64,000 nt of DNA from Amphibalanus amphitrite (taxonomy: Eukaryota > Arthropoda > Thecostraca > Balanomorpha > Balanidae): positions 315,001-379,000 of the forward strand of contig NW_024881585.1 in the NCBI RefSeq assembly GCF_019059575.1, in the 5' to 3' direction. This document shows positions 45,103 through 56,600 of this stretch, in pieces. The notes beneath the pieces are model-generated. The model was not told where the DNA came from and searched no databases. It was given only the letters and a program-made list of their open reading frames with translations. Each line of letters starts with the position of its first letter. Position 1 is the stretch's first letter. A program made the translations under genes and the position numbers.

Positions 45103-47052
45103 TTTGATAATTCTCAAATTGTGAAGCTGGTAGACTGGCACAAGCCGCCGAACCCGAAGTTGATGAATTGAAAGTCAACCGTATGGAGAAGAGGAAGAAG
45201 TTGAAGAAAAGAGCAGGTGTTCGAAATACTGGCAGCAGTGGAAATGAGCGTGCTGCAGGGGTCGACGTGAAGAAAGAGGATGAGCTAAAGAAAGCTGTGT
45301 GAAGATGATGAAGCTTATGATGGTGGCTGATGACAGGAAAGTTGAAGAATTGGTCAGGTGTTCGAAATACTGACAGCAGTGGAAATGAACGTGCTGCAGG
45401 GGTTGACGTGGGGGAACTAATGAGAGGAAGCGGTCTTACGAATACTGAAAAGGATATAGAAGAAGTTGTTGAAGATAAGATGAGGAAATGAAGCTGTCTC
45501 ATGAACGAAGGATCAGACTAATACAGAAGTCAGGCCGAAAATGAAACTTGACAATTGCCCGCATCAGCATATCAATTCTTCTACGTTCTGCTGTACAACA
45601 AGTCCAAGTCAAGGTCAGCTGCTGTAGTGCAAAGGAGAGCTCGAACTTTCTAGAGTATTGATGATAAGAGGACAGCAATATCAAAAGCAGAAGAGGAAGA
45701 AGAACAGGCGGAATGCTCGTGTTGTACTGAATCAAAAACAAACACGGTCGTCTTCACAACACAGCCGAGGCGATTATCATGTTGGTGAACGAGGAGAGGG
45801 TGCCAGGATGCTGCAAGACCAACTGCCAAACGATCCATTGAGATGGGCTGCTGCAGAGATCACCCACCTGAGCTGCTGCAACGGCTGTCACCTGGTCCGC
45901 CGAAAGGTCGCTACTCGCTACCTGGGCTGCCACGGAGGTCACCTGTGCTGCCACGGAGATTGCATTGCCCTCGCGGGCTGCCTCGGAGGTCACTCACCTG
46001 AGCGGCCGCGGAAGTCGCCTACCTGAGCTGCCACGGAGGAAGCATTGGTCCCGCGTGCTGCCTCGGGGGGTCACTCACCTGATCGGCCGTGGAAGTCGCC
46101 TACCTGAGCTGCCACGGAGGAAGCATTGGTCTCGCGTGCCGCCTCGGGGGGTCACTCACCTGATCTGCCGCGGAAGTCACTCACCTGATCTACCACGGAG
46201 TTGTCACCGGGTCTGCCACGAAGGTCATCTACCCGGGCTGCCATGGAGGCCACCCACTTGAGCTGCCGCGGAAGTCGCATACCTGAGCTGCCACGGAGGT
46301 CACCTGTGCTGCCACGGGGGATGCATTGCCATCGCGTGCTGCCTCGGGGGTCACTCACCTGAGCTGCCGCGGAAGTCGCCTACCTGAGCTACCACGGAGG
46401 CTGTCACCGGGTCTGCCACGAAGGTCACCTACCTGGGCTGCCATGGAGGTCGCCCAGCTGAGCTGCCACGGAGCCTGCCACCCGGACGGCCACGGAGGTC
46501 GCGGCAGGGCCTGCCATGGAGGTCGCCTACCCGGACTGCCACGGAGGTCATCCACCTGGGCTGCCACGTAGGCTGCCCACACGGGCCGCCGTGCAAGCTG
46601 CCCACCCGGGCTGCCATGGAGCCCGCCGTCCGGGCTGCTGTGGAATGTTCCCACCCTGGCTGCCGTGGAGGCCGCCCCACCCAGGCTGCCACCCGGGCTG
46701 CCGTGAAGGCTGCCCACCCGGGCTGCCATGGAGGCCGCCACCCGAACTGCTGTTGAGGCCGCCCACCTGGGCTGCCATGGCGGCCTTCACCCTCCTGAGA
46801 AGCCACTTGCCGGACGGCCACCGACGACATCGGACTAACCAAAGTGGTTGGTGCACGTGACCCGGATCTGGTGAACGACAAACTGAGGCGGGGACGAGGA
46901 ACAACAGGTGCGTGTGTGTACTGTACTAGGTATAAGATGTCATTTTGTAGGCGTTGCGGAACTTAACATGATTGTGTAGATTTAGATGAGTAAGGGGTGT
47001 GACTTTTTTGTATGAGTTGCGAGGACGCAACTAGGGCTGTTTGGACTGAAGA
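45103..47052 (+). other. Interior of the giant-LTR element, no gag or pol
   Basis: About 1.95 kb. The first part holds a direct duplication of ~50 bp (about 45221-45267 and 45351-45406; shared GTTCGAAATACTG and CAGTGGAAATGA). The second part is a minisatellite (45850-46790). Open frames are low-complexity translations of the repeat. The segment before the 3' LTR (GGACTGAAGA) is a poor polypurine tract. Confidence 0.8.
45850..46790. repeat. ~0.94-kb minisatellite inside the giant-LTR element
   Basis: Irregular ~27-36-bp units based on CTGCCACGGAGGTCACCTACCTGGG are arranged partly in an ~82-bp higher-order unit (starts near 45976, 46058 and 46139) that includes GAAGCATTGGTC. Units drift toward CCCGGGCTGCCATGGAGG in the right half. 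Confidence 0.9.
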
Positions 47053-48204
47053 TGTAGCACGCTACATCTTTAACATTTAACGTAGAATCTTTTCGGCACG
47101 GCTTGGTCCGGCAGTCTCCCCCCCCCCCCTCGCAGTCCGGTCACAGGCCTAGCCCTCCATTCACTCACCCATCGCTGCTACCGGGTGACGCACAGCTGAG
47201 CGGAGCGCTGCTGCTGCGCTCCCCTCCCCTCTCATTATTCACCCCCCCCCCCCCAGTCACCAGGCCCACCATCCCCACACATCACTTTTCTCCATCTTCC
47301 GCAACGAGCACTGTCCGTGGGAATAGCCGCAGTAGACACATCTGCGAGAAGACGATGCCGCCTACATCAGTACGAACCGTCGAGGCACAGCTGAGTCAAC
47401 AAGCTACGTCAGGACCGCGGCCGGCGGCGGCGGCGAGCGAGCACGTTAAGGTACTCTGTCACTTGTCACGTACTCTGTCAGGTACCACAACAGCTGCGCC
47501 GCGCTGAGTCACATGGTGGGAATGGCACAACCAGGAAGATCCTATGGCAAGCAAAAACGCAGTAGTTCCAGAGGTCTTCGCAATGGGCAACCGTTAAACT
47601 CTCATTACGACGCCCGCCTATGGAGACAGCTACCGCAGGATGAGCGATTCGAACCTCCTCAAATAACGCTGCATCAGCAAAAGATGTCAACAGATCATGG
47701 AGCAGTATAAAGGATGGATGCCGGCTGGAGCACACAGCCTCCTTTGTCGGGGTACAACAACCCAGGGTGAGTGACCCGGCAGAACGCCTTGAAGGTGACC
47801 TCCACAACAAGCCGCAAGCAATGACCTGTAGTTCCAGAGATCTCCGCAGAGGAAGAAGGCGCTGCGTTACGGCCACGCCCCGGTACGGTGGGCGGAGCAA
47901 GAGTGACGTCACAGGGGCGTTGGCGGCAGACGAAACGGAAGGAAACAAAAGTTTGAATAAAATGAAATTGAAGAATCAAAATTAAAACTCGAAAATCACA
48001 AACCTTTCGGGGATTGTTTTATGCCAGCGATTATTAAAATGATAAAGCACTCAACACGAAGACGATTCGACGGCCAAAAATTGCAGGCACAGAGGAGCAA
48101 GGTGACTAAACAGGACAGAGGGCGCCATCTTACGGCCCCACCCACCAGAAGAAGGCAGAGGAAGATGACGTCGCAAGGGCGTGGCAGTCACCCCTCCCCC
48201 CAAC

Positions 48205-48215
48205 TATAAAAGGGT
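48205..48215 (+). promoter_or_regulatory. TATA box in the giant 3' LTR
   Basis: Same ACTATAAAAGGG context as in the left LTR. Here it would drive transcription outward into the flanking BEL-2 gag sequence. Confidence 0.65.
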
Positions 48216-48580
48216 GCGCCACCCAACCAGAGGCAGAATCACAGTCGAGCAGCCGAGAGTCACAGTCTGCAGCCGGAGCCGGAGACGCCATCTGGAGGCC
48301 GCCGTCGGTCCGGGGTCACCCGCGAGAAGCCTCTTCAGTACGACCGACCAGAGCCGGAGGACAACCGCCGACGCTTGAGACCACACTGAGAAGCGGAAGC
48401 ACAGAGGAACTCCAGAATGTGAGTGTTGTTGAAAAGTCTGCTCAATCCCTGATCCTCGCCCCCCCCCCCCCTTGCCCAGCCGCCGTGCCGTGACGACTGC
48501 CAAACATTTTCGGTTGCCATAAAATGCACTCTCAATTGGAATTGGAAAACTTAAATTACTTTGAACTTATTGGTCCAGAC

Positions 48581-48842
48581 TAGTGATGTCAATTACGGAA
48601 ATTCGGAATACCGATACCAAACCAAATACCAACCAAAACCACGGGAAAATACCGAAACCAAACCAACTTGTGAAAATGAGGGAAATACCAACTTTTTACC
48701 GATTTTTTAGCCTCTTATACATAAGTGAGGGTTTATGATACCAACAAAATACCAAACACATTACGATTGAAATACCAAATACCAAGTTGGTATCGGTTTG
48801 GTATCGGTATACCAAAAAGTTGGTATCCGATTGACATCTCTA
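48581..48842. mobile_element. 262-bp hAT MITE, copy 2 (TSD GTCCAGAC), innermost shell
   Basis: Reverse-complement twin of 5050-5311. Perfect 8-bp duplication GTCCAGAC at 48573-48580 and 48843-48850. The 5' LTR has the uninterrupted site (GGTCCAGACACCC at about 41932), so the insertion happened after the giant-LTR element had integrated. Confidence 0.97.
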
Positions 48843-51823
48843 GTCCAGACACCCTAGTAGCATATTAGGATCTGAATTTCGAGGTCATGTCAGAGTCGCC
48901 AGCAACTCGTTATCGTCCGTTGGAATTCACGATTAGGCCGTGAGCGAAATCCTAAAATTTGAATAAGCAGCTCAGTGTCACGAACGCTGAAATTGATGAC
49001 AGGATGCGTGACAACATTGAATATGTCATTGTCTTTGGTCAGACTGGTTCGTTCGATTTATCATAATCGGCGGTGGTCAAGTGCGATTTGAGGTTGGAAT
49101 TCGTTTGTGAAATTAATGGTGTAGATTCGTGCTTAATTCACTAAAAGTTGCATTGCGAAATTATTGGTAATATTGCTGAAGGAATTAATTGCGAAGTCGA
49201 AATCAATTATTGAACAGGTAAATACGGTGGAAAGCGAATGTAATGTTTTAAGGTGGCGACTGATTCATGCGATCGATCTATGAATATGGCTATGAGTTTT
49301 GATTTTCGACAGATACGAATGCTTGAGCTGACGGCGGAATTTCTTCTGCTACTTAGGTGCAGAGTTGTGAGCAGTGGTTTGGGGTTGACGGTTTGACACT
49401 TTGCGACTTTAGATGGTCACTTTGCGTCATTGAAATTGCGAAATGTCGAGTAACAGGTAGATGTAGAATTGTTTGTGATTAGAACTAATATGCGACTAAT
49501 ATAGGTACCGATCGTTGTGCTTTTGTAGAATAAATACTAGAAAGGACCATCTTTGTTGGGGAACGATTAAATGGGACAGGAATTTAATTTTTAAAAAAAA
49601 CTTACGTCGAATGGAGCTGATGAGGTGTCGAACAGGGAGATATTGCAGCAATATTTTACCAGATTCACACTCACTGACACATCCGGTGAATCTACCCGGC
49701 CAGAAGAGACAACACACACGAGCACTGTACCGCGAGTGTTGACGCGCCCATAACGGCGTGACTGTGACTGACGGTGTCGACGCGGCGCCGGCCGGCGGCC
49801 GTGGTATTCGTCGTCCCCGACGCGGGCGTTGGGCCGCCAGAGGGCGCGAGAAGCAGCCATAACAGGGGCAGTGGGCTAACCGTAATTGACGTGTGTACGG
49901 TAGGTCAAGGTCATCCTGACGGAATAGGAGCATGGTTAGTTGTGGAAAGTTGCGACGGGTTAAGAACGTTAAAGGCTAGGACATAATTTCAAATACGAAA
50001 TGCAATGTAATATCTAGGACTGCAGTTCTTCTCATATGCATTGTTTACTGTTGATAATATGATTTAAATTAGGTTTCCTCTGAAAAGCTATGACAATATT
50101 TTGGAACTCTATAAAGATAATTTGTATAGGTAACTATTAGTCCATCAGAAGCTATCGAGCGAAATTTAATGAGTCACTTCCGTTTGAGCATTCAGTAATT
50201 TACTATTATACGGTGGATCACAACCAGACGACAGATCGGTGCGTACTAATTGGGCCTAGATCATCTGATTAAATCAAGAGCGGTTCAAGTTCTGCTAGAT
50301 CGTATACGAGAACTGATGATTAGGTTCACGCGTGCAGCAGCAATTAGGACTTGAGATTACGATAAGGTTTGGATCAATAATGCGTTTCTGTTATTCGCGT
50401 TCTTGCGAGTTAGCGCCAATAATTACTCCACCAATATTGGCACAGGGCATTGTGAGGCACAGACGGCTTGTTTGCCCGTCTCCTATGGCGTAACGTTTAC
50501 CAGCATGACCGTATGAGACACAGATGCACTTCTCTAAACCCACTCCAGACCGGAATAATAAGAGGGACACACCGTCACGTACGCAGGGCATATGCACGTT
50601 TTCCGCCAGTGGTACCGGCCACTGTTAATTTTCCCGCTTAGGTAACACTGGGTGAGAAGGCAGTGAGAGGTTTCTACGGCAGGGGGAAGGGGAAGATTGG
50701 CACAGTATGCATTGGAGAGTAAGTTATGCCAAAGGCAAGAAGCCGAAGGTCAGGGGTGAGTCACCCAAAGGGCGGATAAAGCGAGCCGTAGTGTCCCGAA
50801 TAAGTCCTCATACTTATTTCGTAAAGGTACTCTAATCGGTACTGGACAGCCTCAGGGGAGGGAAGAATGTACTCCAGGACACGTAAGGCCTTGAAGAGTA
50901 AATCCCATGGTTTAAGGATAGTTCCAGGATATGAACTGTGGTCCCTGGGTCGTGGACGGGAATGTTACACGCGGACCGGAAGAGGGCATAGGTAATCTCT
51001 CCCGGTAGAGAGATAAGTCGGATATAAATCGTGTATGTGTGTACCATAAGTCTATCGGACGTGTAGTGAATCCCATAAATTAGTAGGGTGGATATTTGTG
51101 CAATTATTCTGGACGGCCCTGCGATAAGTATCTTTGTCGCCGGTTAGCGGAGCATGCATATGGATTTCGGAAAGAGACATTTATCTCGCCGGGGAGATCG
51201 TTGTTGATCCGACGCCTAACACTATCGGAGGGAATTTCGAGGGCTACGAATTAAATTTGGGTGAATACATGAAAGGTGAATGTAACGCGAGCAAGGGTGT
51301 GAGAATGTTGAAGGATGAATCTTAGAATAAGGCCGATAGGAATTGCGTAGAATTCGGTTACGGCAGTCGAGCTAGCAACCCTCGAGGGCAACTAAACTAT
51401 AGCAACGCTAATACGAATTAAGTGGGCAATTTTCGTAATGGGGAGGCCAGTGATATAGGAATGGGTGACTGGACGAATGATCACATTCAATTAATCAATG
51501 TAATTACCACCCATAAGTTTGGCAGTGGTCATCGGGACTTCGAATGCCCTGTCCTTCACCTGCCCAACTGTGCCGCAAACCCAGCTGATCGGATCCCTCT
51601 ATCCCTAATCCGAGCAGTGAAGAAGCATCTCGTGCATCATGGTCTATACAATGAACAGAATCATCAAGCCTCTAAATTAAAAAGCATCTTCCATCAGATG
51701 TATTTGTATGCAAGGTGGATCTATACCTACATCTCTCCCAGCTGGACGACAGAGGACCGCTGAGTGAAGATGAAGCATTTTTCATTATTTCCTTCTTCTT
51801 TCTAATTCCCCTCGCTACAGTCG

Positions 51824-51842
51824 CATACCACAACCCCTAACA
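51824..51842 (-). repeat. Gypsy-1 5' LTR, outer 19 bp
   Basis: GCATACCACAACCCCTAACA-like end of the Gypsy-1 LTR, cut off from the remainder by the giant-LTR element. It is followed by the CTGG target duplication in BEL-2 gag. Confidence 0.93.
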
Positions 51843-52626
51843 CTGGACTGGCCTACGTGCCTGATGATGGCCACCGCGTTTGATATGTCGGTCGAGAACC
51901 GTTCCAGTGCGTCAATGTCACCTTCTTTTAGCGGCGGTGTTTCCATCAGTTTCCTCACTGTTCGGTTCACAATTATCTGAGGATCACCAAATCGTTCCTT
52001 TAATATGGTCCATTGGTCCATACATCTCCAAAGCTCCCTCCGGTGAGAAGCGCACCATGCACGGCTTCGAATGCGACTCCCCGCAACCTCTCTTTTAGGT
52101 GTCGGAGAATCTGTGTCTCCGAGTAGCGTAGGCGCACCGCTTCATCAACTTGAGCCTCAAAAAATGGTAATTCTTCATACTTCCCATCGAATATGGTGAA
52201 GTCGAGTTTCACCGCTTCTTGTATGTAAAGACGCGTCGGGGTCGAGCTTCGTTGCTGTTGCAAAATCGGAGAGACGACACGCGGCTCGGCTTTCGTCGGT
52301 CGAGACATATCACGATCGGTTTCGTATTCACGGTCGGATATTGTAGACGATGTGTCGCCGTTTCTGATCCTAGACAGCTGCAATCGATGCCTTTCCTTGA
52401 CTCGTTCGAGTTCCAGTTCAGCTTCCCTGACTGCTTGTTCCAGGCGTTCTTCTTCGAAGATCTGCTCCTCTCGAGTGATTGCAGCATTCACACTCTCCAC
52501 GCTTTTTGCGGCTTCAGAAACCGTTAGCCAGCTTCGATTGTGACGGGGCATGGGAGTGGGCCGATTGTGCGGCTGCAACCTTCGCCGAGGTGCTGGCGTA
52601 GGCCTTTCACTTACGTTATAACTCAT
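51843..52626 (-). pseudogene. BEL-2 gag N-terminal part
   Basis: From an ATG at 52626 gag opens with a Pro/Arg-rich leader (about residues 4-30) and a charged coiled coil (about 50-80). The BEL capsid signature follows (KLDFTIFDGKYEELPFFEAQ; LRYSETQILRHLKERLRG). A one-base shift near 52030-52045 moves reading to the frame carrying WTILKERFGDPQI, which ends at the CTGG target of Gypsy-1. The rest of gag is at 32340 and leftward. Confidence 0.9.
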
Positions 52627-52817
52627 CGTTTATTATAAATAGTGAAAAGGCTTGAAATTGCCAGGCAAACGCTGAATCTTAAGAGTAGCTACCTTAAAAT
52701 TATTTCGGAGCAAACATTACATCATGTAATAATCAAACAGTACTTTTGAAGCAAGTATTACGTTAATATAAACAGGAACAGCACTCGTTAAGCACTTAAG
52801 AAAAATATTTCATGAAT
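52627..52817 (-). other. BEL-2 leader between 5' LTR and gag
   Basis: 191 bp, AT-rich. On the minus strand the sequence right after the LTR (ATTCATGAAATATTT) does not look like a standard tRNA primer-binding site. Confidence 0.6.
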
Positions 52818-53108
52818 TGTTGCGTACTGCAACAAGGAGAGGTATTTTCATTACAGAAGCAATGTCTATTTTCGATTCACAAACAAAGCCAAAGTTAACA
52901 CAATGAAATATTTTTTCCTCTGCTTTCAAAAATGTCACGGTCAAGAGAAGAATAAGGTCAACTTAAAAAGTCTCGAGGTCTTTCCCGAGACACAGTTAAA
53001 TTAAGACTTCCAAAGAGACAGAATAAAGCATAAAATAATTAAGCGCCTTTTAAAAAAGAAATTCAAACAGCGATAATACATGGTACATACATAAATGAAT
53101 CGGCAACA
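52818..53108 (-). repeat. BEL-2 5' LTR
   Basis: 291 bp, TGTTGC...GCAACA, one mismatch to 27544-27834, followed by the AGGTC duplication. Confidence 0.96.
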
Positions 53109-53113
53109 AGGTC

Positions 53114-53353
53114 AACTTCTGCACACTGAAAACAATTTCACCCAAAACTGGCGAGTAAACCGGTGCCTCGCGGGTACCCCTATCCGCAACCATTTTTAAC
53201 CACCCTCCCAGGATTCAATTTAGGACATAACACTTTCGCAATTCACTCTGGAGAGTAGTAACCCTCCACGACTATTCGCGCACCAGTGGCTCGCGACCCC
53301 TCCATCGAAAGGTATTCATCGACGTCTACCTGGCAGCAGCGCCCCACAAACCC
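53114..53353. other. Spacer between BEL-2 and Gypsy-2
   Basis: 240 bp without recognisable features. It ends in the AACCC target of Gypsy-2. Confidence 0.6.
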
Positions 53354-53621
53354 TGTTTAGTTGTCGTTTATCGGTTCGATATGGAAATATATAAACGGAT
53401 TAAAGCGATTTATTTACTGCGATACGTTAAGCCGAAAGAGAAACACAAAACGTGAACAAGTATGGCGAGCGCCAGCCCACGTCCCGTGCGCCAGTCACGC
53501 CGCTTGGCGCGCACGGTCAGCTGGCGCCGTCAGGGGCGCTCACAGGCACCTGGCCCAGTGGGGTCGCAGAGGCGGTCCAAGTAGGGGGCCTCGGGGGGGG
53601 GGCCTATACACAAACACAACA
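53354..53621 (-). repeat. Gypsy-2 3' LTR
   Basis: 268 bp bounded on the + strand by TGTTTAG and CACAACA. It contains an ATATATAAACGG AT-rich block and a long G-run near 53592-53602. Confidence 0.95.
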
Positions 53622-53681
53622 TCTCCCCCTCGAGACAACAGTCGTGAAAATACCAAAAACACAACACTGCACGACGTTGTC

Positions 53682-56600
53682 TCACTCCTCATACGAGGTC
53701 GCACCCCAACGAACTTGGAGCCGACCAGGACCGCGGCGCTGCCGTTGAGAACGACGCGGGAGAGCGGCGGCGGCGGCCGTCTCCACCTCGGGTGACCACA
53801 CCGGCGGCGAGCGGTACACAACAGGCGCACCAGCGGCGGGTCGGACGGCCCGCTCGGCGGCGACAGCGGTGCGCTCTGGCAGCGGCGGCGGCGGCGGCGG
53901 CGGCTGGGGCGCACCCGCAGCGGGCGGGCGCGGGGCGGACGGAGCCACAGGCGGGGTGGGCTCCGTCAGAAGCGGCCGGTACGGGCGGAGGTAGCGGCGG
54001 TTCCGCCACAGGACCCTGCCGCTGGCCGTCTTGACGAGGTACGTGCGCCTCTGACCGACGCCCACGATCACCCCAATCCGGTTCCATCGGCCGGTGGTGG
54101 GGTCTTGTATGTCGACGCGGCTGCCGAGCTTCAGCGCTGGCAGCCGGCGCGTGCTCTTGTTGTAGCACCTGACGGCCTGCTCCTGGAGCTCGGCAGCCGT
54201 TTCCTCGCAGAGAGCGGCCGCCCGCTGCCACTCCGGAGCGAAGGCGCGGTGGTGCGTGGGAACTCCGGAGCGCAGCGGGTGACCAAAGAGCACCTGTGCC
54301 GGCGACCGCCCGTCTGCTCGGGGCGTGTTACGGAGTTCGAGCAGACTTCGGTCCACTTGGTCCTGGTCCAGTTGGCCCGATGAAGACGCAGCCAGCACCA
54401 GCTTCTTTGCTGTCTTCACGCAGGCCTCCGCGTGCCCGTTAGAGCGCGGGTAGTGCGGTGATGACATCTCATGTCGTACGTCCCAGCGCTGGAGGAACCG
54501 GCGGAGCGTGCCCGATGCAAACTGGGGTCCGCCGTCTGACCGGAACACGGTCGGGACGCCCGTCTGCGAGAACATCAGTCGGAGCTGCCGCGTCAGGTGG
54601 TCCGCCGAGGCCGTGCGGGGACACACAGTGACATACGGCCACCCGGACAGCCGGTCCACGTACACCAGGTACGTGTGTCCTCCAGCGGAGAAGTAGTCGG
54701 CCGAGACTGATTCGAAGACGCGCGTCGGTGCGCCGTCCTCCCGCCACATCGGCTCCCGAGCGTGACTGGGCAGGCGCTGACGGCACTGAGCGCAGGCGGC
54801 GACGGTGTCAGCGATCTGTTTGTCTATGCTCGGCCAGTACACACTGAGCCGGGCACGGCGCTTGGTGCGGTCGACGCCCTGGTGTGAGTCATGGAGCTTC
54901 TCCAGCACACCGCGCCGGAGGGCGGACGGGACGACCAGCCGAGCGCCATATACCACCAGCCCGTCGTCGATGGCGAGCTGATGGCGCACTCCCCAGTAAG
55001 CTCGCACTGCCGGGGGCGCCTCGTGCCGGTTCTCTGGGAATCCGGCGAGAATCACCTCGCTGAGAGCCCGGTGCTCGGGGTCGCGCTCCGCGGCGGCGCG
55101 GACTCTCTCGAGTGCTGAGTCGATCAGCGGGGCCAGCTGGACGCCGTCTTCCGACCGATCGGAGGCCTGCAGCGCGGCAATGACGCAGGCGTGTAGCGGG
55201 TCGTCCGCTACGTCCACCTCTCCGTCGTCGTCGGCGGCGGGGTCGCTGGTGGGCGCTCGTGAGAGCGCGTCTGGGATCACGTGACTCGAACCCTTCTGCC
55301 AGCTGGTGGTGAAGCTGTAGGCCGACAACTTCTCTCTCATCCTCTGCAGACGCGGGTTGTCGATCGAGTTGAGCTGCTTGTAGTTCAGGATGGTCACCAG
55401 CGGCCGGTGGTCGACCACCAGGTCGAAGTGCGGCATGCCAGCCAGGTAGACATGACACCTCTTGCAGGCCCAGAGTACAGCAGCCAGCTCCACCTCGATG
55501 ACGGCATACCGACTCTCGGTATCTGTCAGGAACCGTGAGCCATACTGGACCACACGCCAGTCCTCGCCGTGCTTCTGGAGCAGTGCAAAACCCAGCCCTC
55601 GGGTTTAAGCAGCGTCAGTCTGTAGCACGGTCGGCAGCTGCGGGTCGAAGAATGCCATCACCGGCGGTGACGACAGCACAATCTTCGTGTGCAGAAACGC
55701 TGCCTCGTGCTGCTCAGTCCAGCGCCAGACCCGGCGCGACTTGAGGAGGTCTCTGAAGGCCTGAGTCGAGCCTGCCAGCTCCGGTGTGAGGCCGCTCAGC
55801 TGATTCACCAGACCCATGAAGGACCGCAGGTCGGTGACGTTTTCTGGTCTCGGAAAATCAGCGATGGCGCGGGCCTTCTCATTGTCGGTGGTGTAGCCGG
55901 CCGGTGTGATCTTGTAGCCGCAGAATTTGACCTCATTCTGGGCGAACTTGAACTTCTGCGGGTTCAGCGTGATTCATCGGTCGTCACAGCGCCGGAGGAC
56001 TTCGATCACCTGCTGCAGGTGCTGCCGGTACGTCTGTGCCACGGCCAGAATGTCATCAACAATTTTGACACAGTTTGGGATGTCGCCGAGCGCTGCATCG
56101 CCGCGCCGGTTGTACTCGTCTCCAGACGCACTACATCCCATCGGACAGCGGACGAACTTGAACCTGCCCCACGGCGTGATGAAGCAGGTGAGGTCCTGAC
56201 TTGACTCAGCGAGCGGCACCTGGAAGTAGCCCATCTTGGCGTCCAGAGTCGACATCCATCGGTGCCCGGCGGGCAGACTCTTCACGGCATCGTGAGGAGA
56301 CCGGCAGGGGTACGTGGGTCGATTCACGTACCGATTGAGTCCCGTCAGGTCCACGCAGAGTCGAAACCCGGACGGGTTCTTCGGCACGCACGAAATGGGA
56401 TGACACCATTCCGTCGGGTAGTCCACAGGTACGATGATGCCGCGGTTCAGCAGGTCGTCCAGCTGCGCCTTCACCTCCGCCCGCCAGGCGAAGGGAATCG
56501 GTCTCGCGGCGGTGACCGACGTCGGACTCGCGTCGGGCCGGAGTTCGATCTTCATCGGGCCGCCGTCCATGACTCGGAGAGTCGAATCTTGCCCGAACAC

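Larger units (their letters stand above)
40414..51819 (+). mobile_element. Giant-LTR non-autonomous retrotransposon, third shell (TSD GTCG)
   Basis: Two ~4.4-kb blocks with only about three substitutions between them start TGTAGCACGCTACATC and end CCCCTCGCTACA, the TG...CA form of LTRs. GTCG flanks the whole (40410-40413, 51820-51823). The empty site is visible in the sister Gypsy-1 LTR at 32553-32577. A primer-binding-type sequence follows the left LTR. The ~2-kb interior contains no gag or pol domain, so mobilisation would depend on proteins from another element, as for large retrotransposon derivatives (LARDs). The orientation is opposite to Gypsy-1. Confidence 0.9.
47053..51819 (+). repeat. 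Giant-LTR element, 3' LTR (interrupted by a hAT MITE)
   Basis: 4767 bp including the 262-bp MITE and its 8-bp duplication. It matches the 5' LTR almost perfectly (differences near 48460 in a C-run, 49230 and 49974) up to about 51716. The last ~104 bp differ from the 5' LTR except for the CCCCTCGCTACA end. Confidence 0.92.
32345..51842 (-). mobile_element. Gypsy-1 LTR retrotransposon, second shell of the nest (TSD CTGG)
   Basis: LTRs at 32345-32577 and (split) 40198-40413 plus 51824-51842 enclose gag, pol and a third ORF on the minus strand. CTGG occurs at 32341-32344 and 51843-51846; removing one copy restores an uninterrupted BEL-2 gag frame. LTRs run from TGTTAG to CTAATA (minus strand), ending in TA rather than the usual CA. 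The 5' LTR is split by the giant-LTR element. Pol has lost RNase H and part of integrase, and integrase is interrupted by a foreign ~1.8-kb segment. Confidence 0.95.
27544..53108 (-). mobile_element. BEL/Pao retrotransposon BEL-2, outer shell of the nest (TSD AGGTC)
   Basis: Two 291-bp LTRs (27544-27834 and 52818-53108) differ at a single base and are flanked by AGGTC (27539-27543 and 53109-53113). Gag starts near the right LTR, pol ends near the left LTR, and the order is that of a complete BEL element on the minus strand. Gag is split by the Gypsy-1 element (32345-51842) with a 4-bp duplication, and the gag frame is continuous across the insertion site. Without inserts the element is about 6.1 kb, a normal BEL size. 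Pol carries two in-frame stops and at least one frameshift, and gag carries one frameshift. Confidence 0.96.

Noticed and set aside
45965-46904. Open frames on both strands with repetitive Gly/Pro/Arg/Trp peptides
   Set aside because: All frames are open because of the GC-rich minisatellite; not evidence of a protein.
40414-51715. Simple segmental tandem duplication of 4.4 kb
   Set aside because: TG...CA ends, a primer-binding site after the first copy, a GTCG duplication outside and the empty site at 32553 fit LTRs better.
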